From: Bacteroidales bacterium
GTDB taxonomy: Bacteria; Bacteroidota; Bacteroidia; Bacteroidales; UBA932
Length of the DNA stretch: 64,000 nt
Assembly: GCA_017617475.1 (NCBI GenBank)
Contig: JAFZWC010000056.1
Coordinates: 24,364 to 88,363 of the forward strand
Direction of reading: 5' to 3'
In this document: in pieces, positions 1 to 13,766 of the stretch
Numbering within the stretch: position 1 is the first letter of the stretch
Layout of the letters: every line of letters starts with the position of its first letter
Position numbers and translations under genes: made by a program
Notes under the pieces: model-generated
Told to the model about the DNA's origin: nothing
The model's input: only the letters and a program-made list of their open reading frames with translations
Database searches by the model: none

Positions 1-1080
1 GGCGGTCAAATAGGCTTTGATCCTTTCCGGTGTCCACTGACCGGGATTGCTCACAAAGAGCCAGCCCATCTGCAGCCACACGGCATCGGGGTCCACCGCC
101 GTCATGGAATCGAAGACACCGGCCGATATGCGGGCCAGGGTATCAGGGTCCCAGGAAGGGGGATCCACCTCGTTAAAGAGGTCCACGCCGTACACATGGT
201 CGGTCCCGTACATCCGGGTCTGTTCCTCCAGGAAGTCTTTCTGGATTTGGGCGAAGAGAGGGTCGGAGGGATTCAGGAAGGTACAGCGGTATTCATCGGC
301 AAAATCGCACCAACTTCCCACGCGGGTAGTGTCCATCTTTTGGGATACCCCATCGGCCAGACCCGCAGGGACATGTCCCGAAAAGCCCGGCAGCACGGGA
401 GTCATGCCCAGTTCCCGCTCCCGGCGAAGGATGCGCTTCTGAAGCTTGGCCTGCCCGTCTATCCAAGTTTGCGGAAGGGGGCCCTGCCAGGCGTCTATGT
501 TAATCATCCGCTGCCACGGCAGGTGCGCCGGGCCGGTGAAATAGGCCCGGATCTGCTGGTCCGTAAGGCCATATTTGCGCCATACCTTCTGCCAAACGGC
601 CTCCTCTCCGGTAATAGCCAGCGGCATATTCACCCCGTTCAGCGCCATCCAGTCTATGAATCGCTCCCACTGCTCCCACTTCCACCAGGGCATGGTGTAG
701 CCGAAGGTGCAGTAATTGAGGAAAAAGCGGATGGGCACCCGGGCGCTTCCCGTCACCTTTTCCGGAACGGAAGGCATCACCGCCGGCAGTTCTACGGGAT
801 TGAAGTCATACCAGCTCACATTGGCCAGGCAATACTCCTGGATGTAACGGTTCAGGCCCACCGCCATGGAATTGGCATTGTTTCCCTTGATCAGGACCTT
901 CGAGCCCTTCTGGACCAGTTCGTAGGAATCCTCCTTTGCATCCGTCTGCTCAAAAGTGACGGCCGATGCCTTCTCCCCCATTACTCTCCGGGCCAGCGCT
1001 TCCGCAGCACGCTCATCAGGGGTCTTGCAGGAAAAGACGGCCACAAGGGCCATGAAAACGAATAACAGCCGTTGACGCAT
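1..1080 (-). CDS. GH89 alpha-N-acetylglucosaminidase, lipoprotein (3' end outside window)
   Basis: Releases terminal alpha-linked N-acetylglucosamine; family prototype is human NAGLU. The reading frame is open from the ATG at 1080 to the window edge (360 codons), so the C-terminal part is missing. A lipoprotein signal peptide ends at Cys18 (FVFMALVAVFSC). The NAGLU-like N-terminal domain is followed by the barrel with WWKWEQWERFIDWMALNGVN, and the general-acid segment DLFNEVDPPSW is present; the nucleophile Glu lies beyond the edge. It follows the GH2 gene by 29 bp and is the last visible gene of the operon. An alpha-GlcNAc cap occurs in GPI and GIPC glycans, heparan and some mucins, so this enzyme constrains the substrate of the locus. 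Confidence 0.9.
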   Translation of the reverse strand, partial: MRQRLLFVFMALVAVFSCKTPDERAAEALARRVMGEKASAVTFEQTDAKEDSYELVQKGSKVLIKGNNANSMAVGLNRYIQEYCLANVSWYDFNPVELPAVMPSVPEKVTGSARVPIRFFLNYCTFGYTMPWWKWEQWERFIDWMALNGVNMPLAITGEEAVWQKVWRKYGLTDQQIRAYFTGPAHLPWQRMINIDAWQGPLPQTWIDGQAKLQKRILRRERELGMTPVLPGFSGHVPAGLADGVSQKMDTTRVGSWCDFADEYRCTFLNPSDPLFAQIQKDFLEEQTRMYGTDHVYGVDLFNEVDPPSWDPDTLARISAGVFDSMTAVDPDAVWLQMGWLFVSNPGQWTPERIKAYLTA

Positions 1081-1109
1081 CTTAATATAAATCAAAATTT
1101 AACTATCAG

Positions 1110-4679
<3,570 letters not shown>

Positions 4680-4694
<15 letters not shown>

Positions 4695-6395
4695 TTTCAC
4701 TCCTTTCGGGAGCTTGACGGTAGATTTTACGCTGCCGTCGGCCTGCTTCTGGTGCCGGACGGAGATGACTCCGTATGGCGTGGGGAAGGTGCCTTCGGCC
4801 CAGTCCAGGTTGCCCAGATGCGGCTCTATACGCACCTCGCGGAAACCGACGCCCACGGGCTGAATGCCCAGCACGTGCTCACTGAGCCAGGCCGTGGGAC
4901 CGCTGGCCCAGCCGTGGCAGAAACTGTGACGCAGGCCCACGTAACACCAGGCGCCGCCGTCGGCATGAATGTCGAACTTGCCCTCCGGCACCACCTCGTC
5001 TATGCGGGCGGCATTCTTGCCGTCTTCGTAATTGAAGTCTTCCCAGAAAGTGGTGGCTCCCAGCTCTATCATGCGGCCCCAGTAGGCCGATATCAGTTCC
5101 ATGGCCTCGGCATAATGCCCGCCTTCGGCCAGTGCCTCCAGCAGGTAATACCCCATGAAGGAGGTGAATCTCTCCGGTCCGTTTTTAAGGATAAGGGCCG
5201 ATGCTTCCTCCGCATCCACCATTCCCTGAAGGGCCAGCAAGGCGGCCGCCTGGCTGTTACCCACGGTATCCGGGACATATTCCCGCAAGCGCAGCGCTGT
5301 CTCTTCGCACTCTTTCTGCAGGGCGGTGTCCTCCAGCCACGCGGCCATATCAGCTCCGGCCTCCAGCGCACGCACGCTCAGGGCCTGCAAACCCGCATGA
5401 ATCACGTCCGGAAGGTCGTTGGAAGGCCAGTCAATGAAGCGGCCGGCGGCATAATTCTCCCGGGAGCCGTCCATGTTGGCCATCACCGTGTGAAGTAGTT
5501 CCGTCAGATACGGCTGCTGCTCAAGCAGATAGGCCTTATCCCCATACCACTGGTAAAGGTGGTGCTGCAGGATAATCCACCACAACGAATAGGAGCAGAT
5601 GCCGTTCATCCAGGCGTTGGAAGGAGTCTTGTCCCGCACGTAGTCCAGACTCTTCTGGACCACGGCCTGGTTGCCGAACACAGTGTTCAGCGTCATTATC
5701 TCCGGATGCATGTCCCCCATCCACACCAGGCGGTCGCGTTTGATACCGTCCCAGAGATAGTCCTGCATGCACAGGTGCACGGTATACGCACCCGTCTGCC
5801 AAATCTGGTTCAGGCGCTCGTCGGAGCAGCGGAAACTGCCCAGATACGGCACGTCGCGGTACTTGGAGATGGCCCGCACGGCCACCAGGGGCACATCTCC
5901 CCCGTCACCGTCGGCCAGTTCCACCCGCACGAAGCGGAAGCCGCTGTTTCCCACCTCCACGCTGCCCAGCCAGGGCACGGACAATTCAAAGTCCCGCACG
6001 GCGTGGTCGTTGGTGGCGGTGCTTCCGGGGGCGTCCACGCTGCTCAGAGCCTCGGTCACGGACTCTCCGAAGACAATCCGGAACCTGACAGATTTTGAGC
6101 CGCTGATATTGCGCACCAGCTGCAGGCCGCCCTGGATTTCTTTGCCGAAGTCCAGCAGCACATAGCCGCCCTTCCCGAAGGTGGTCACCTCCGGCTCGTC
6201 GGTGGAAACCTGGCCCACATAAGGCTCCAGCAGATGATCGGCCTTTTTCACCGGGCCCTGGGTACACACAATGCGCACCGGGGTCAGGTATTCGGTAATG
6301 AAGCCGGACTCTGCCGGCCCGGAAGCCACCGGAGTATTCCGGCAAGCCCCCAGGCCCAGCAGGAGCAGGCATAGGATGGAAGGAATTCTCTTCAT
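4680..6395 (-). CDS. GH78-like alpha-L-rhamnosidase, lipoprotein
   Basis: Predicted six-hairpin glycosidase, 571 residues, with lipobox Cys18 (LLGLGAC). A beta-sandwich N-terminal region is followed by the (alpha/alpha)6 domain with the signature LWDGIKRDRLVWMGDMHPE and a C-terminal beta domain. The signature is the short variant of the GH78 DxxxRDERxGWxGD motif: one residue is missing and the usual Glu of RDE is not at its place, so either the Glu of MHPE substitutes or the specificity differs. Start and upstream stop share one base (TAATG) with the GH27 gene, so translation is probably coupled. Rhamnosidase is the best call, but trimming of another 6-deoxy or uronic sugar cannot be excluded. 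Confidence 0.75.
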
Positions 6396-8569
6396 TATTT
6401 GACCTTTACGTAAAGGACACCGTGGACGGGAATGATGTACTGCGCTCCGGTGGGAATGTCTTTCTGGCGCCAGAGGTCGCGGACGGTATCGGCTTTAAGG
6501 CCAATCTTGGCCAGCGCACCGTCCAGCTGGACCGGCAACGAAGAAACATTCAGGTTGAAGATGCCCACAGCCTTGCCGCCGTCGGCCAGGTCACGGCTCC
6601 AGATCTGTACGCCGTCCTCGTCCACGTCGCGGTGGGCCTGACTGCCCAGGACATCCTGGTTCACGGCATTTACCTCATTGTTGCACAGGAGGTTGAAGGT
6701 AAAGGCATCCATCTGCGAGAGGTCGCAGCCTATGAGCATGTTGGCGGCCAGCAGGGACCACAGGGAGATGTGGGTGTACTGCTCGTCCGGGGTCAGACGG
6801 CTGTCACGCAGGTTGTTGCTCCAGCCCACCTTGCCCACCACCAGCATATCCGGGTCGTTCCAATGGCCGGGACCGGCATAGGGATAGAGCTCGGGCTGCA
6901 GCTCGAAGCCGATGTTGTAGAGCGATCTCCAGGTATCGTTGATATCCCCGGTGGTGCGCCAGGAGTTGGCATCCACGAAGGCGCCCCACTCCCACACGTC
7001 GGCCATGCCGTACTGGCACAGGGAATAGAAAATGTCGCGCGGCTGCTCCCGCAGGTACTGCTGCATTTTCATGTATGGACGCATGTAGGCGGCCGTAGAG
7101 TGGTCGTTGCTGGGATTGAACACCTTGGAATAGCCGCACCAGTCGTATTTGAGGTAGTCCACTCCCCAGCTGTTCCACACTTCTGCATCCAGCTTTTCGT
7201 GGTCCAGGGAACCCAGATAGCCGCCACAGGTACGGTCGCCGGGGCTGGAATAGATACCCAGCTTGAGGCCGTTGGAATGCAGCCAGTCACCCAGGGCCTT
7301 CATGTCCGGGAACTTCTCGTTGGCCACAATGCGGCCGTCCGCAGCCCGTTCTTCGGCCTCCCAGGCGTCGTCAATGTTGATGTAGGAATAACCGTAATCG
7401 GCCAGGCCGGCGTTAATGAAGGCCGATGCCGATGCCATCACCTTCTCCTGCGACACGCTAAGTCCCCAGCAGTTCCAGGAATTCCATCCCATGGGAGGAG
7501 TGAGGGCAATCTTCTGGCCCACTTTAAGGGTAAACTGGGCCGATGCACTGCCTTTGGCATTGGTGGCTTTCAGCACCAGCGGATAGTCGCCTTCCACGGC
7601 GCAGCTTCCGCTCAAGACTCCCTTGTCGGCATCCAGCACCACACCCTCCGGAAGGCCTTCCACGGCATATTTCATGGGTTTTTCACCCGAGAAGGCCAGG
7701 CGGAAGATAACCGGCGAGCCGGGACGCACGCCAAACACGGCCGGACCGTTGTAACGCGGCGTGGCAGGAGCCGGCGGGGTAAGGATGTAGGGAGAACACA
7801 CCTCAACACCCAAGGCTTCTTCAAAACGAGGGTCCTGGTAAGTTACGGCCAACCGTTTCTGGGGACTCACGGGATAGGAGATTTGTTTGTCCTTCCGGGC
7901 CGCCACATTTACCTTTTTGGTGGTGGAAGATTCCACCTCACCGGTAATCACATCGGCCGTTGTCAGTTTCAGCGTGCCCGCCGTCTTCAAGGCCGAGGAC
8001 AGCACCACCTTGTATCCACCCTTCTCAGGCACTAGGGAAATGTTGGCAAAATCTTTCAGATCCGGTTTGTCAATCTTTGCATTCCCCTGGTAGAAACCTC
8101 CGGGATCGCCTCCGTTGTACACGCGTACGGCAATCACGTTATCGCCGTCCCAGTTCACCCATTGGGTGTCTGCAATATAGCGGCGGGGGGTGGTCCATTC
8201 GCCGGAATAGCCATCCTTATCGGTGGGGAAAGTGCCTGTCTTTCCCACCCAGTGGCCGTTGAACCAGGTTTCGTCGGAGTCGTCTATGGGCCCCAGGTCC
8301 AGCATGATATCCGGCACTATTCCCTGTTTGAGGGAAGAGGGAATCACCACATGGATGCGGTACCAGGCAAAGGCATTGGGATTCTCAATCCCCTGCTGGT
8401 TCCAGTCTTTGTCCAGCACGAACACCGGCCAGGCGCTGTCGTCAAAACCGGGCTGCTGCCAGGCGGGGTTGTCGCCCACCTGGAAACGGGCAGTCTCAAT
8501 GGATACTCCCTGGGCAGCCAGTGTAAGGGCAGCCAGGGAGAGGGTAATGGTTATTAGTAATCGTTTCAT
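6395..8569 (-). CDS. GH27 alpha-galactosidase / beta-L-arabinopyranosidase (paralogue A)
   Basis: Secreted 724-residue retaining glycosidase with a signal peptide ending LTLAAQ. Domains: a jelly-roll sugar-binding domain about 25-170, a linker beta domain, a putative Ig-like domain about 270-350 (TPRYNGP to FTLKVG), and a GH27 barrel from about 353 (LTPPMGWNSWNCWG). Nucleophile Asp476 sits in YLKYDWC and acid/base Asp542 in RTTGDIN. One of three GH27 paralogues in the operon (others at 11505 and 13767) with the same architecture. GH27 members of this type act on alpha-D-Gal or on the stereochemically equivalent beta-L-Arap, and the sequence does not decide between them. Confidence 0.88.
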   Translation of the reverse strand: MKRLLITITLSLAALTLAAQGVSIETARFQVGDNPAWQQPGFDDSAWPVFVLDKDWNQQGIENPNAFAWYRIHVVIPSSLKQGIVPDIMLDLGPIDDSDETWFNGHWVGKTGTFPTDKDGYSGEWTTPRRYIADTQWVNWDGDNVIAVRVYNGGDPGGFYQGNAKIDKPDLKDFANISLVPEKGGYKVVLSSALKTAGTLKLTTADVITGEVESSTTKKVNVAARKDKQISYPVSPQKRLAVTYQDPRFEEALGVEVCSPYILTPPAPATPRYNGPAVFGVRPGSPVIFRLAFSGEKPMKYAVEGLPEGVVLDADKGVLSGSCAVEGDYPLVLKATNAKGSASAQFTLKVGQKIALTPPMGWNSWNCWGLSVSQEKVMASASAFINAGLADYGYSYINIDDAWEAEERAADGRIVANEKFPDMKALGDWLHSNGLKLGIYSSPGDRTCGGYLGSLDHEKLDAEVWNSWGVDYLKYDWCGYSKVFNPSNDHSTAAYMRPYMKMQQYLREQPRDIFYSLCQYGMADVWEWGAFVDANSWRTTGDINDTWRSLYNIGFELQPELYPYAGPGHWNDPDMLVVGKVGWSNNLRDSRLTPDEQYTHISLWSLLAANMLIGCDLSQMDAFTFNLLCNNEVNAVNQDVLGSQAHRDVDEDGVQIWSRDLADGGKAVGIFNLNVSSLPVQLDGALAKIGLKADTVRDLWRQKDIPTGAQYIIPVHGVLYVKVK

Positions 8570-8581
8570 GGTTGTGTGTTA

Positions 8582-10147
8582 TTAGAAGGGCATCCTGGGC
8601 ATGGGCGAGCTGGCCACAGGGTACACCGGGATGCGGCCGGGATCGTTGGCGGCGCAGGCGGCCAGCCAGGCCACGATGGTGGCGTCCAACTTCAGGTCGC
8701 TCTGGGAGAGGCGCTCGTAGGTGTCCATGATGGTGTGGTAGGTGCGTCCGTATTCCAGCTCGTCCTGGATGAACTGATAGGCAGGAAGGCCCACCCGGGT
8801 AAAGGACATGTGGTCGGTGCCGCCGGTGGTGCGGGGCGACAAGTACTGGAAGCCCAGGGACTCGATGCTCTTCATCCAGGCTTCGAAGAAGGGGAAGGCA
8901 CCGTCGTTGCGCTCCAGATAGATGCCGCGGAAACGGCCGGAACCGTTGTCCATATTCAAGTAAAGGGCGAACTTGTCAAAGCCGGGAAGCTTCTTTCCGT
9001 CCTTATACAGATACTGGTTCAGGTAGCCGCTGGAGCCATAGAGGCCCTGCTCTTCGCCTCCCCAGAGGGCCAGGCGGATGGTGCGCTTGGGCTTGAAGCC
9101 CAGCTCCTTGAGGATGCGCATGGCTTCCACCATCACAATGCAGCCGGAGGCATTGTCGGCCGCACCGGTACCGCCGTGCCAGGAGTCGAAGTGGGCACCC
9201 AGGAGGATGATCTCGTCCTTGAGCTTGGGATCGGTGCCGGGAATCTCGGCATAGAGGTTATGCACCTCGCAGTCGTTGGTGAAGCGGTTGATGAGTTCCA
9301 GTTCCATTACCACCTTCTGGCCGTTCTGGATAAGACGGACCATACGGTTGTGGTCTTCCAGCGGCATGGCCAGTTCGGGAACGGGTTCGGGGTCACCCGC
9401 GCGGTAATTCGCACCGGAACCGCTGGGTACATTGAAGGTACCGCTTCCGTTCACGACGCACAGGGGCTTTTCCGTACGGTAGAAATCGGCCATAGCCTGG
9501 CGCAGTTCCATCATCGCACGGAAATCACGGGGCATTCCGCGTCCGGGACCGCCGGGGCCGCCGAAACGGCTGCGGGCCGTGGCCCGGTTATCCTGAGTCA
9601 GCTCTTCCAGTTCCTCTTCGGTATAGCGGGAGGCCAGAGGCTCAAAGCTGATTTCCACGGTACGCGTGGAAGGGACCAGCAGAATCTTGCCCTCCACCTT
9701 GCCGCGGTATTGATCCAGGTCTTCCTTGGTCTGGGCGTCAAAGATGATGCATTCACCCTTCACCAGACCGTCGGTGCTGCCGGACCATGCGCGGGGATTC
9801 ACCGAGAAGGCGCAATAGTACGGGGCTGTCATGGCCGCATAGGTCTTCACCACGTCCCAGCCGCCGCGGGCAAACTCCATGGCAAAGGCGGAACGGGGAT
9901 TGGAGAGGCCGATTTCCTCCAGTTTCTCAATCATCAGGGAATCGGCACGGCGCTTCTGCAGGGAGGCCGTGAGGCGGGATCCCACATAGTCCGTCATGTA
10001 CTGGGAAAGCTCTTCCACATGGGAATTGCCCAGGCCCTCGGCCTTGATCTTGGAGGCCCATTCGGCCGATTCAGCTACTTGGGCCTGTGCCTGGCTGCCG
10101 CCCAGAACCAGGGCGACAAGCGGGATAAGGAAAAACAATTTCTTCAT
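8582..10147 (-). CDS. M28 family zinc aminopeptidase/carboxypeptidase with PA-domain insert
   Basis: Secreted metallopeptidase of 521 residues, signal peptide ending GGSQAQAQ. It resembles the carboxypeptidase Q-like branch of M28: a PA-type insert around residues 130-250, then the co-catalytic zinc site. Visible ligands and catalytic residues are His/Asp in GAHFDSWHGGTGAADN, Glu-Glu in WGGEEQGL, Asp in LNMDNGS and the last His in YHTIMDTYE. A glycine/proline/arginine-rich loop (FGGPGGPGRGMPRD) lies inside the insert. It is placed between the metallophosphatase and a GH27 gene, with 12 bp to the downstream gene. Its presence suggests that the target of the locus carries peptide, as a glycoprotein would. 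Confidence 0.88.
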   Translation of the reverse strand: MKKLFFLIPLVALVLGGSQAQAQVAESAEWASKIKAEGLGNSHVEELSQYMTDYVGSRLTASLQKRRADSLMIEKLEEIGLSNPRSAFAMEFARGGWDVVKTYAAMTAPYYCAFSVNPRAWSGSTDGLVKGECIIFDAQTKEDLDQYRGKVEGKILLVPSTRTVEISFEPLASRYTEEELEELTQDNRATARSRFGGPGGPGRGMPRDFRAMMELRQAMADFYRTEKPLCVVNGSGTFNVPSGSGANYRAGDPEPVPELAMPLEDHNRMVRLIQNGQKVVMELELINRFTNDCEVHNLYAEIPGTDPKLKDEIILLGAHFDSWHGGTGAADNASGCIVMVEAMRILKELGFKPKRTIRLALWGGEEQGLYGSSGYLNQYLYKDGKKLPGFDKFALYLNMDNGSGRFRGIYLERNDGAFPFFEAWMKSIESLGFQYLSPRTTGGTDHMSFTRVGLPAYQFIQDELEYGRTYHTIMDTYERLSQSDLKLDATIVAWLAACAANDPGRIPVYPVASSPMPRMPF

Positions 10148-10171
10148 GATTATAAGTTCGTCAGGGTTACA

Positions 10172-11503
10172 CTATTTGCGTTTGGGGAATACGAAAGTTC
10201 CGTGGACTTTGCCGGAATAGATATTATGGACGGTGATGCGGAGCTTGCCGTCCTGCACCTTTCCTTCCATCACCGTGGGGAATTCCTTCTCTTCCATGTG
10301 GGAGCCGCCGCCCACCAGCTGGGCCCAGCAGCGGTCCTTTTCGGGAGCGTCATAGCGGAACAGATGCATGTGGGCCGTTATGAGCAGCTGGCATTTGGCC
10401 TTGTGCAGCAACGGGCCCCACATCTTTCCGCAGGTACGCTGCCAGAAGGCAAAGTCGGCCGTATACTGAGGGTCTTTGTCGGCCGGAGCCACGTCGCCGG
10501 GATTGTGGGTGGGATCGGAGTCAAAGAGCGGAATATGGCAGAAAGCCACCAGGAAGGGGGCCGATTTAATCTCAGGCCGGTTCAGGGCATCTTTCAGCCA
10601 GAGCGTCTGGGCCTCGCGGTACTCCTTGCTCTTGAAGAGTCCGGCAAAGATGGGATTGGTGTCCAGCTTGTCCTCGGCCGTATCCAGGCCGATGAGGGCT
10701 ATGTCGCCCATGCGCACAGCGAAGTTGCGGCCCAGGTCCCAGTCGCGCGGGGAGCGCTCCTCGGGCTGGCGGTACATCCACACCTTTTCCAGATGGCGGT
10801 TGGCCCAGCCGCGGGAGTCGTGGTTGCCGGGGCAGAACAGATAAGGCGTCTCGGCCGCATAGTCCTTGCGGGGAATGGGCTGGTCCAGGAAGATGGTCAC
10901 CTGACGCTCAATGTTCTCTTCCGAGTTGGAGGCATCGCCGTTCCAAATAACACAGGTAGGGGCCAGGGAAGCCACCTTTTCCTGCACAGGGCCTATGGCC
11001 TTCCAATGGGCGTGGGTGTCGCTGATAACGCAGAAACTGCTGTCTTTAAGCGCTTTACCCGCCGTCACGAAGGAATAGACCCGGGGGTCTTCCTCGTTGC
11101 CCAGCACCTTCATGTCGTATCCGTGACCATAGTGGATGCGGTCTGCGCCTATGCGGTAGTAGTACCTTGTGGCAGGCTTCAGGCCCGTCACCCGCACCTG
11201 GATCACGCGCGCGTCAATGTCGGCCAGGCGGTGACCGCCGCAAAGGATCTTGCGGGCGTCGGAAAGGTCCGGTTTTTCGCCGATGAGCACATAACCGTTG
11301 GCCAGGGCGTTCACGGCGAACACTACGCCGATGGAAGTCTCGGCAAAATTCTGAAGCACCGGGGCCGTGGCAATAAGCTTGTCCGAAGTCTCTTCCTCCG
11401 GCAGCGCAGCCTGGGTTCTCTCGGCCGCCTTCAGCAATTCTCCAGCGCCGCTGGCTGCCACCGCGGCTACCGCCGTACTCTTTATAAAATCTCTTCTGTC
11501 CAT
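10172..11503 (-). CDS. Tat-exported calcineurin-like metallophosphoesterase
   Basis: Phosphatase or phosphodiesterase with a dinuclear metal site, 443 residues. The N-terminus MDRRDFIKSTAVAAVAASGA is a twin-arginine signal. A FnIII-like domain (about 75-155, with a purple-acid-phosphatase-like LKPATRYYYRIG) precedes the metallophosphoesterase domain. Metal-binding motifs in order: ISDTHAH, WNGDASN, CPGNHDSRGW, FCHIPLFDSD, ITAHMHLF. One base separates it from the upstream GH27 stop. Together with the phosphodiesterase at 15949 and the fusion at 19117, it adds a phosphate-removal capacity that is unusual for a glycan locus. Exact substrate unknown. Confidence 0.85.
   Translation of the reverse strand: MDRRDFIKSTAVAAVAASGAGELLKAAERTQAALPEEETSDKLIATAPVLQNFAETSIGVVFAVNALANGYVLIGEKPDLSDARKILCGGHRLADIDARVIQVRVTGLKPATRYYYRIGADRIHYGHGYDMKVLGNEEDPRVYSFVTAGKALKDSSFCVISDTHAHWKAIGPVQEKVASLAPTCVIWNGDASNSEENIERQVTIFLDQPIPRKDYAAETPYLFCPGNHDSRGWANRHLEKVWMYRQPEERSPRDWDLGRNFAVRMGDIALIGLDTAEDKLDTNPIFAGLFKSKEYREAQTLWLKDALNRPEIKSAPFLVAFCHIPLFDSDPTHNPGDVAPADKDPQYTADFAFWQRTCGKMWGPLLHKAKCQLLITAHMHLFRYDAPEKDRCWAQLVGGGSHMEEKEFPTVMEGKVQDGKLRITVHNIYSGKVHGTFVFPKRK
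11481..11503 (-). repeat. 23-bp sequence shared by two Tat-signal gene starts
   Basis: Minus strand begins ATGGACAGAAGAGATTTTAT and ends AAA, encoding MDRRDFIK. It is identical to 32409-32387 at the start of the metallo-hydrolase gene, although the two proteins are unrelated after the signal peptide. The stretch is AT-rich and uses AGA codons. Confidence 0.8.
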
Positions 11504-11504
11504 A

Positions 11505-13679
11505 TTATTTTACTTTTACGTATCTTACACCATGTGAAGGAATTACATAGGTTTCCTCCGTAGGAATATCGGTCTGGCGCCAGAGGTCGCGAACCGTGTC
11601 GGCTTTAAGGCCGATCTTGGCCAATTCGGCGGCGAGCCGCACCGGGACGGCCGACTCGTTCAGGTTGAAGATGCCCACGGCGTGGGAACCATCGCTGAGG
11701 TCCCGGCTCCAAATCTGGATGCCGTCCTCTACCACATCCTGATGTGCCTGATGGCCCAGGACATCCTGGTTCACGGCATTCACCTCGTTGTTGCACAGGA
11801 GGTTGAAGGTAAAGTCGTCTATCTGGGAGATGTCGCAGCCTATGAGCATGTTGGCCGCCAGAAGACTCCACAGGGAAATGTGCGTATATTGTTCGTCCGG
11901 GGTCAGACGGCTGTCGCGCAGGCTGCTGCTCCAGCCCACCTTGCCCACGATGAGCATGTCCGGATCGTTCCAATGGCCGGGGCCGGCATAAGGATGAAGT
12001 CCGGGCTGTCTTTCAAAACCCGTCACATAGAGAGACTCCCAGGAGTCGTTGATGTCGTGCGAGGTACGCCAGGAATTGGCGTCAATGAAAGCACCCCATT
12101 CCCAAACCTTACCCCAGCCATACTGGCACAGGGAATAGAAAATGTCGCGCGGCTGCTCCCGCAGATACTGCTGCATCTTCAGGTAAGGACGGATGTAGGC
12201 GGCCTCGGACTTGTCCGGGCTGGCGTCAAACACCTTGCTGTAGCCGCACCAGTCGTATTTGAGGTAATCCACTCCCCAGCTGTTCCAGACCTCGGCATCC
12301 AGCTTCTCATGGTCCAGGCTGCCCAGGAAACCGCCGCAGGTGTGGTCACCGGGGCTGGAATAAATGCCGAACTTAAGGCCGTTGGAATGCAGGTAATCGC
12401 CCAGGGCCTTCATGTCCGGGAACTTTTCGTTACCCTCAATGCGGCCGTCCGCGGTACGGTACTCGGACTCCCAGGCATCGTCAATGTTCATATAGGAATA
12501 GCCATAATCGGCCAGGCCCTTGTTGATGAGGGCGGCGGCCGATGCCATCACCTTCTCTTGTGATACGCTAAGGGCCCAGCAGTTCCAGCTGTTCCAGCCC
12601 ATGGGCGGCGTGAGGCCAATCTGGGTTCCCACCTTCAGGGTAAACTGTGCCGATGCGCTGCCCTTGGCGTTGGTGGCCGTAAAGGTGAGCGGATAATCCC
12701 CTGCCACGGCGCAGCTGCCGCTCAGAACGCCTTTGTCGGCATCCAGCACAACGCCCTCCGGAAGGCCTTCCACGGCATATTTCATGGGCTTTTCGCCCGA
12801 GAAGGCCAGGCGGAAGATAACCGGCGAGCCGGGACGTACGCCATACACCAGGGGGCCGTTATAACGCGGTGTGGCCGGGGCGGGTGGCGTGAGGATATAA
12901 GGGGCCGTGACTTCGGCATTCAGCACTTCCTCAAAGCGGGGGTCGGTATAGGTCACGCAGAGCCGCTTCTGCGGGGCCAGGGCGAAGGAAACGGGCTTCT
13001 CCTTCCAGGCAGGAACGGTCACTTTCTGCGTCTTGTCACTTTCCACCTGGCCGGTGATTACATCCGTCACCGTCACGTGCAGGGAACCCACGGTCTTTAC
13101 GGAGGAAGCCAAAACAGCCTTGTAGCCGCCTTCTTCCGCCTCTAGCGTGAGCTTGGCAAAGTCTTTAAGGCTGGGCTTCTCTATCTTGGCGGCGCCTCTG
13201 TAGAAGCCGCCCGGATCGCCGTAGTTATACACGCGTACGGCAATCACGTTGTCCTTGTCCCAGTTCACCCACTTGGGGTCCACCACATAGTGGCGGCGGC
13301 TTCCGTACTCGCTGCAATACCCGCCCGGATCCTCCGGGAAGGTTCCGTTCTTGCCCACCACATGGCCATTAATCCACGTCTGGTCGGAATCGTCAATGGC
13401 ACCCAGGCTCAGCATAATGGCTTCTACCGTCCCCTTCTTGAGCGAGGACGGAATCACTACATGGATGCGGTACCAGCCATAGCCGTTCGCATAGTCCACC
13501 AGGTCTTCCCAGGACTGCTGGAAAGTAACCTCCTGCCAGGCACTGTCGTCATACGTCGGAGCGCTCCAGGCGGGGTTGTCCCCCTTCTGGAAAAGGCCCT
13601 TGTCAAAAGTAAGCTCTTGCGCGCCCAGGGTTTGGACAACCAGTAGCACCGCACAAAGCGTGAAATGCAATCTATTCAT
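11505..13679 (-). CDS. GH27 alpha-galactosidase / beta-L-arabinopyranosidase (paralogue B)
   Basis: 724 residues, secreted (signal ending TLGAQ), with the same domain order as the GH27 at 6395: jelly roll, beta linker, Ig-like domain, GH27 barrel. Nucleophile Asp476 in YLKYDWCGYSKV; acid/base Asp in RTSHDINDSW. The Ig-like domain and parts of the barrel are nearly identical to paralogue A, while the N-terminal 250 residues differ much more. The coding sequence starts inside a 107-bp palindrome and the first codons (MNRLHFT) belong to its right arm. The paralogues probably differ in linkage or aglycone preference rather than in sugar. Confidence 0.88.
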   Translation of the reverse strand: MNRLHFTLCAVLLVVQTLGAQELTFDKGLFQKGDNPAWSAPTYDDSAWQEVTFQQSWEDLVDYANGYGWYRIHVVIPSSLKKGTVEAIMLSLGAIDDSDQTWINGHVVGKNGTFPEDPGGYCSEYGSRRHYVVDPKWVNWDKDNVIAVRVYNYGDPGGFYRGAAKIEKPSLKDFAKLTLEAEEGGYKAVLASSVKTVGSLHVTVTDVITGQVESDKTQKVTVPAWKEKPVSFALAPQKRLCVTYTDPRFEEVLNAEVTAPYILTPPAPATPRYNGPLVYGVRPGSPVIFRLAFSGEKPMKYAVEGLPEGVVLDADKGVLSGSCAVAGDYPLTFTATNAKGSASAQFTLKVGTQIGLTPPMGWNSWNCWALSVSQEKVMASAAALINKGLADYGYSYMNIDDAWESEYRTADGRIEGNEKFPDMKALGDYLHSNGLKFGIYSSPGDHTCGGFLGSLDHEKLDAEVWNSWGVDYLKYDWCGYSKVFDASPDKSEAAYIRPYLKMQQYLREQPRDIFYSLCQYGWGKVWEWGAFIDANSWRTSHDINDSWESLYVTGFERQPGLHPYAGPGHWNDPDMLIVGKVGWSSSLRDSRLTPDEQYTHISLWSLLAANMLIGCDISQIDDFTFNLLCNNEVNAVNQDVLGHQAHQDVVEDGIQIWSRDLSDGSHAVGIFNLNESAVPVRLAAELAKIGLKADTVRDLWRQTDIPTEETYVIPSHGVRYVKVK

Positions 13680-13766
13680 TATTAATTCTTTATCAATTTT
13701 CTCCTACGCAAAATGCCGACGAGAATAATTATAAGCTACTTATATTTAACAAGTTACATCTCACGC
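13658..13766 (-). repeat. 107-bp start-codon-spanning palindrome, copy 2 (best outer stem)
   Basis: Arms GCGTGAGATGTAA (13766-13754) and TTGCATTTCACGC (13670-13658) pair over 13 consecutive bases with two G-U pairs. The left arm begins on the base after the upstream TGA stop; the right arm lies in codons 4-8 of paralogue B. A central hairpin has arms at 13699-13703 and 13721-13725. The start codon is at 13679-13677. Confidence 0.75.

Noticed and set aside
8576..11563. 995-residue open frame on the plus strand
   Set aside because: Antisense shadow of the M28 peptidase and metallophosphatase genes. It has no domain, signal or start context. The same holds for the long plus-strand frames opposite susC, GH92, GH106 and GH2, which arise from the high GC content.
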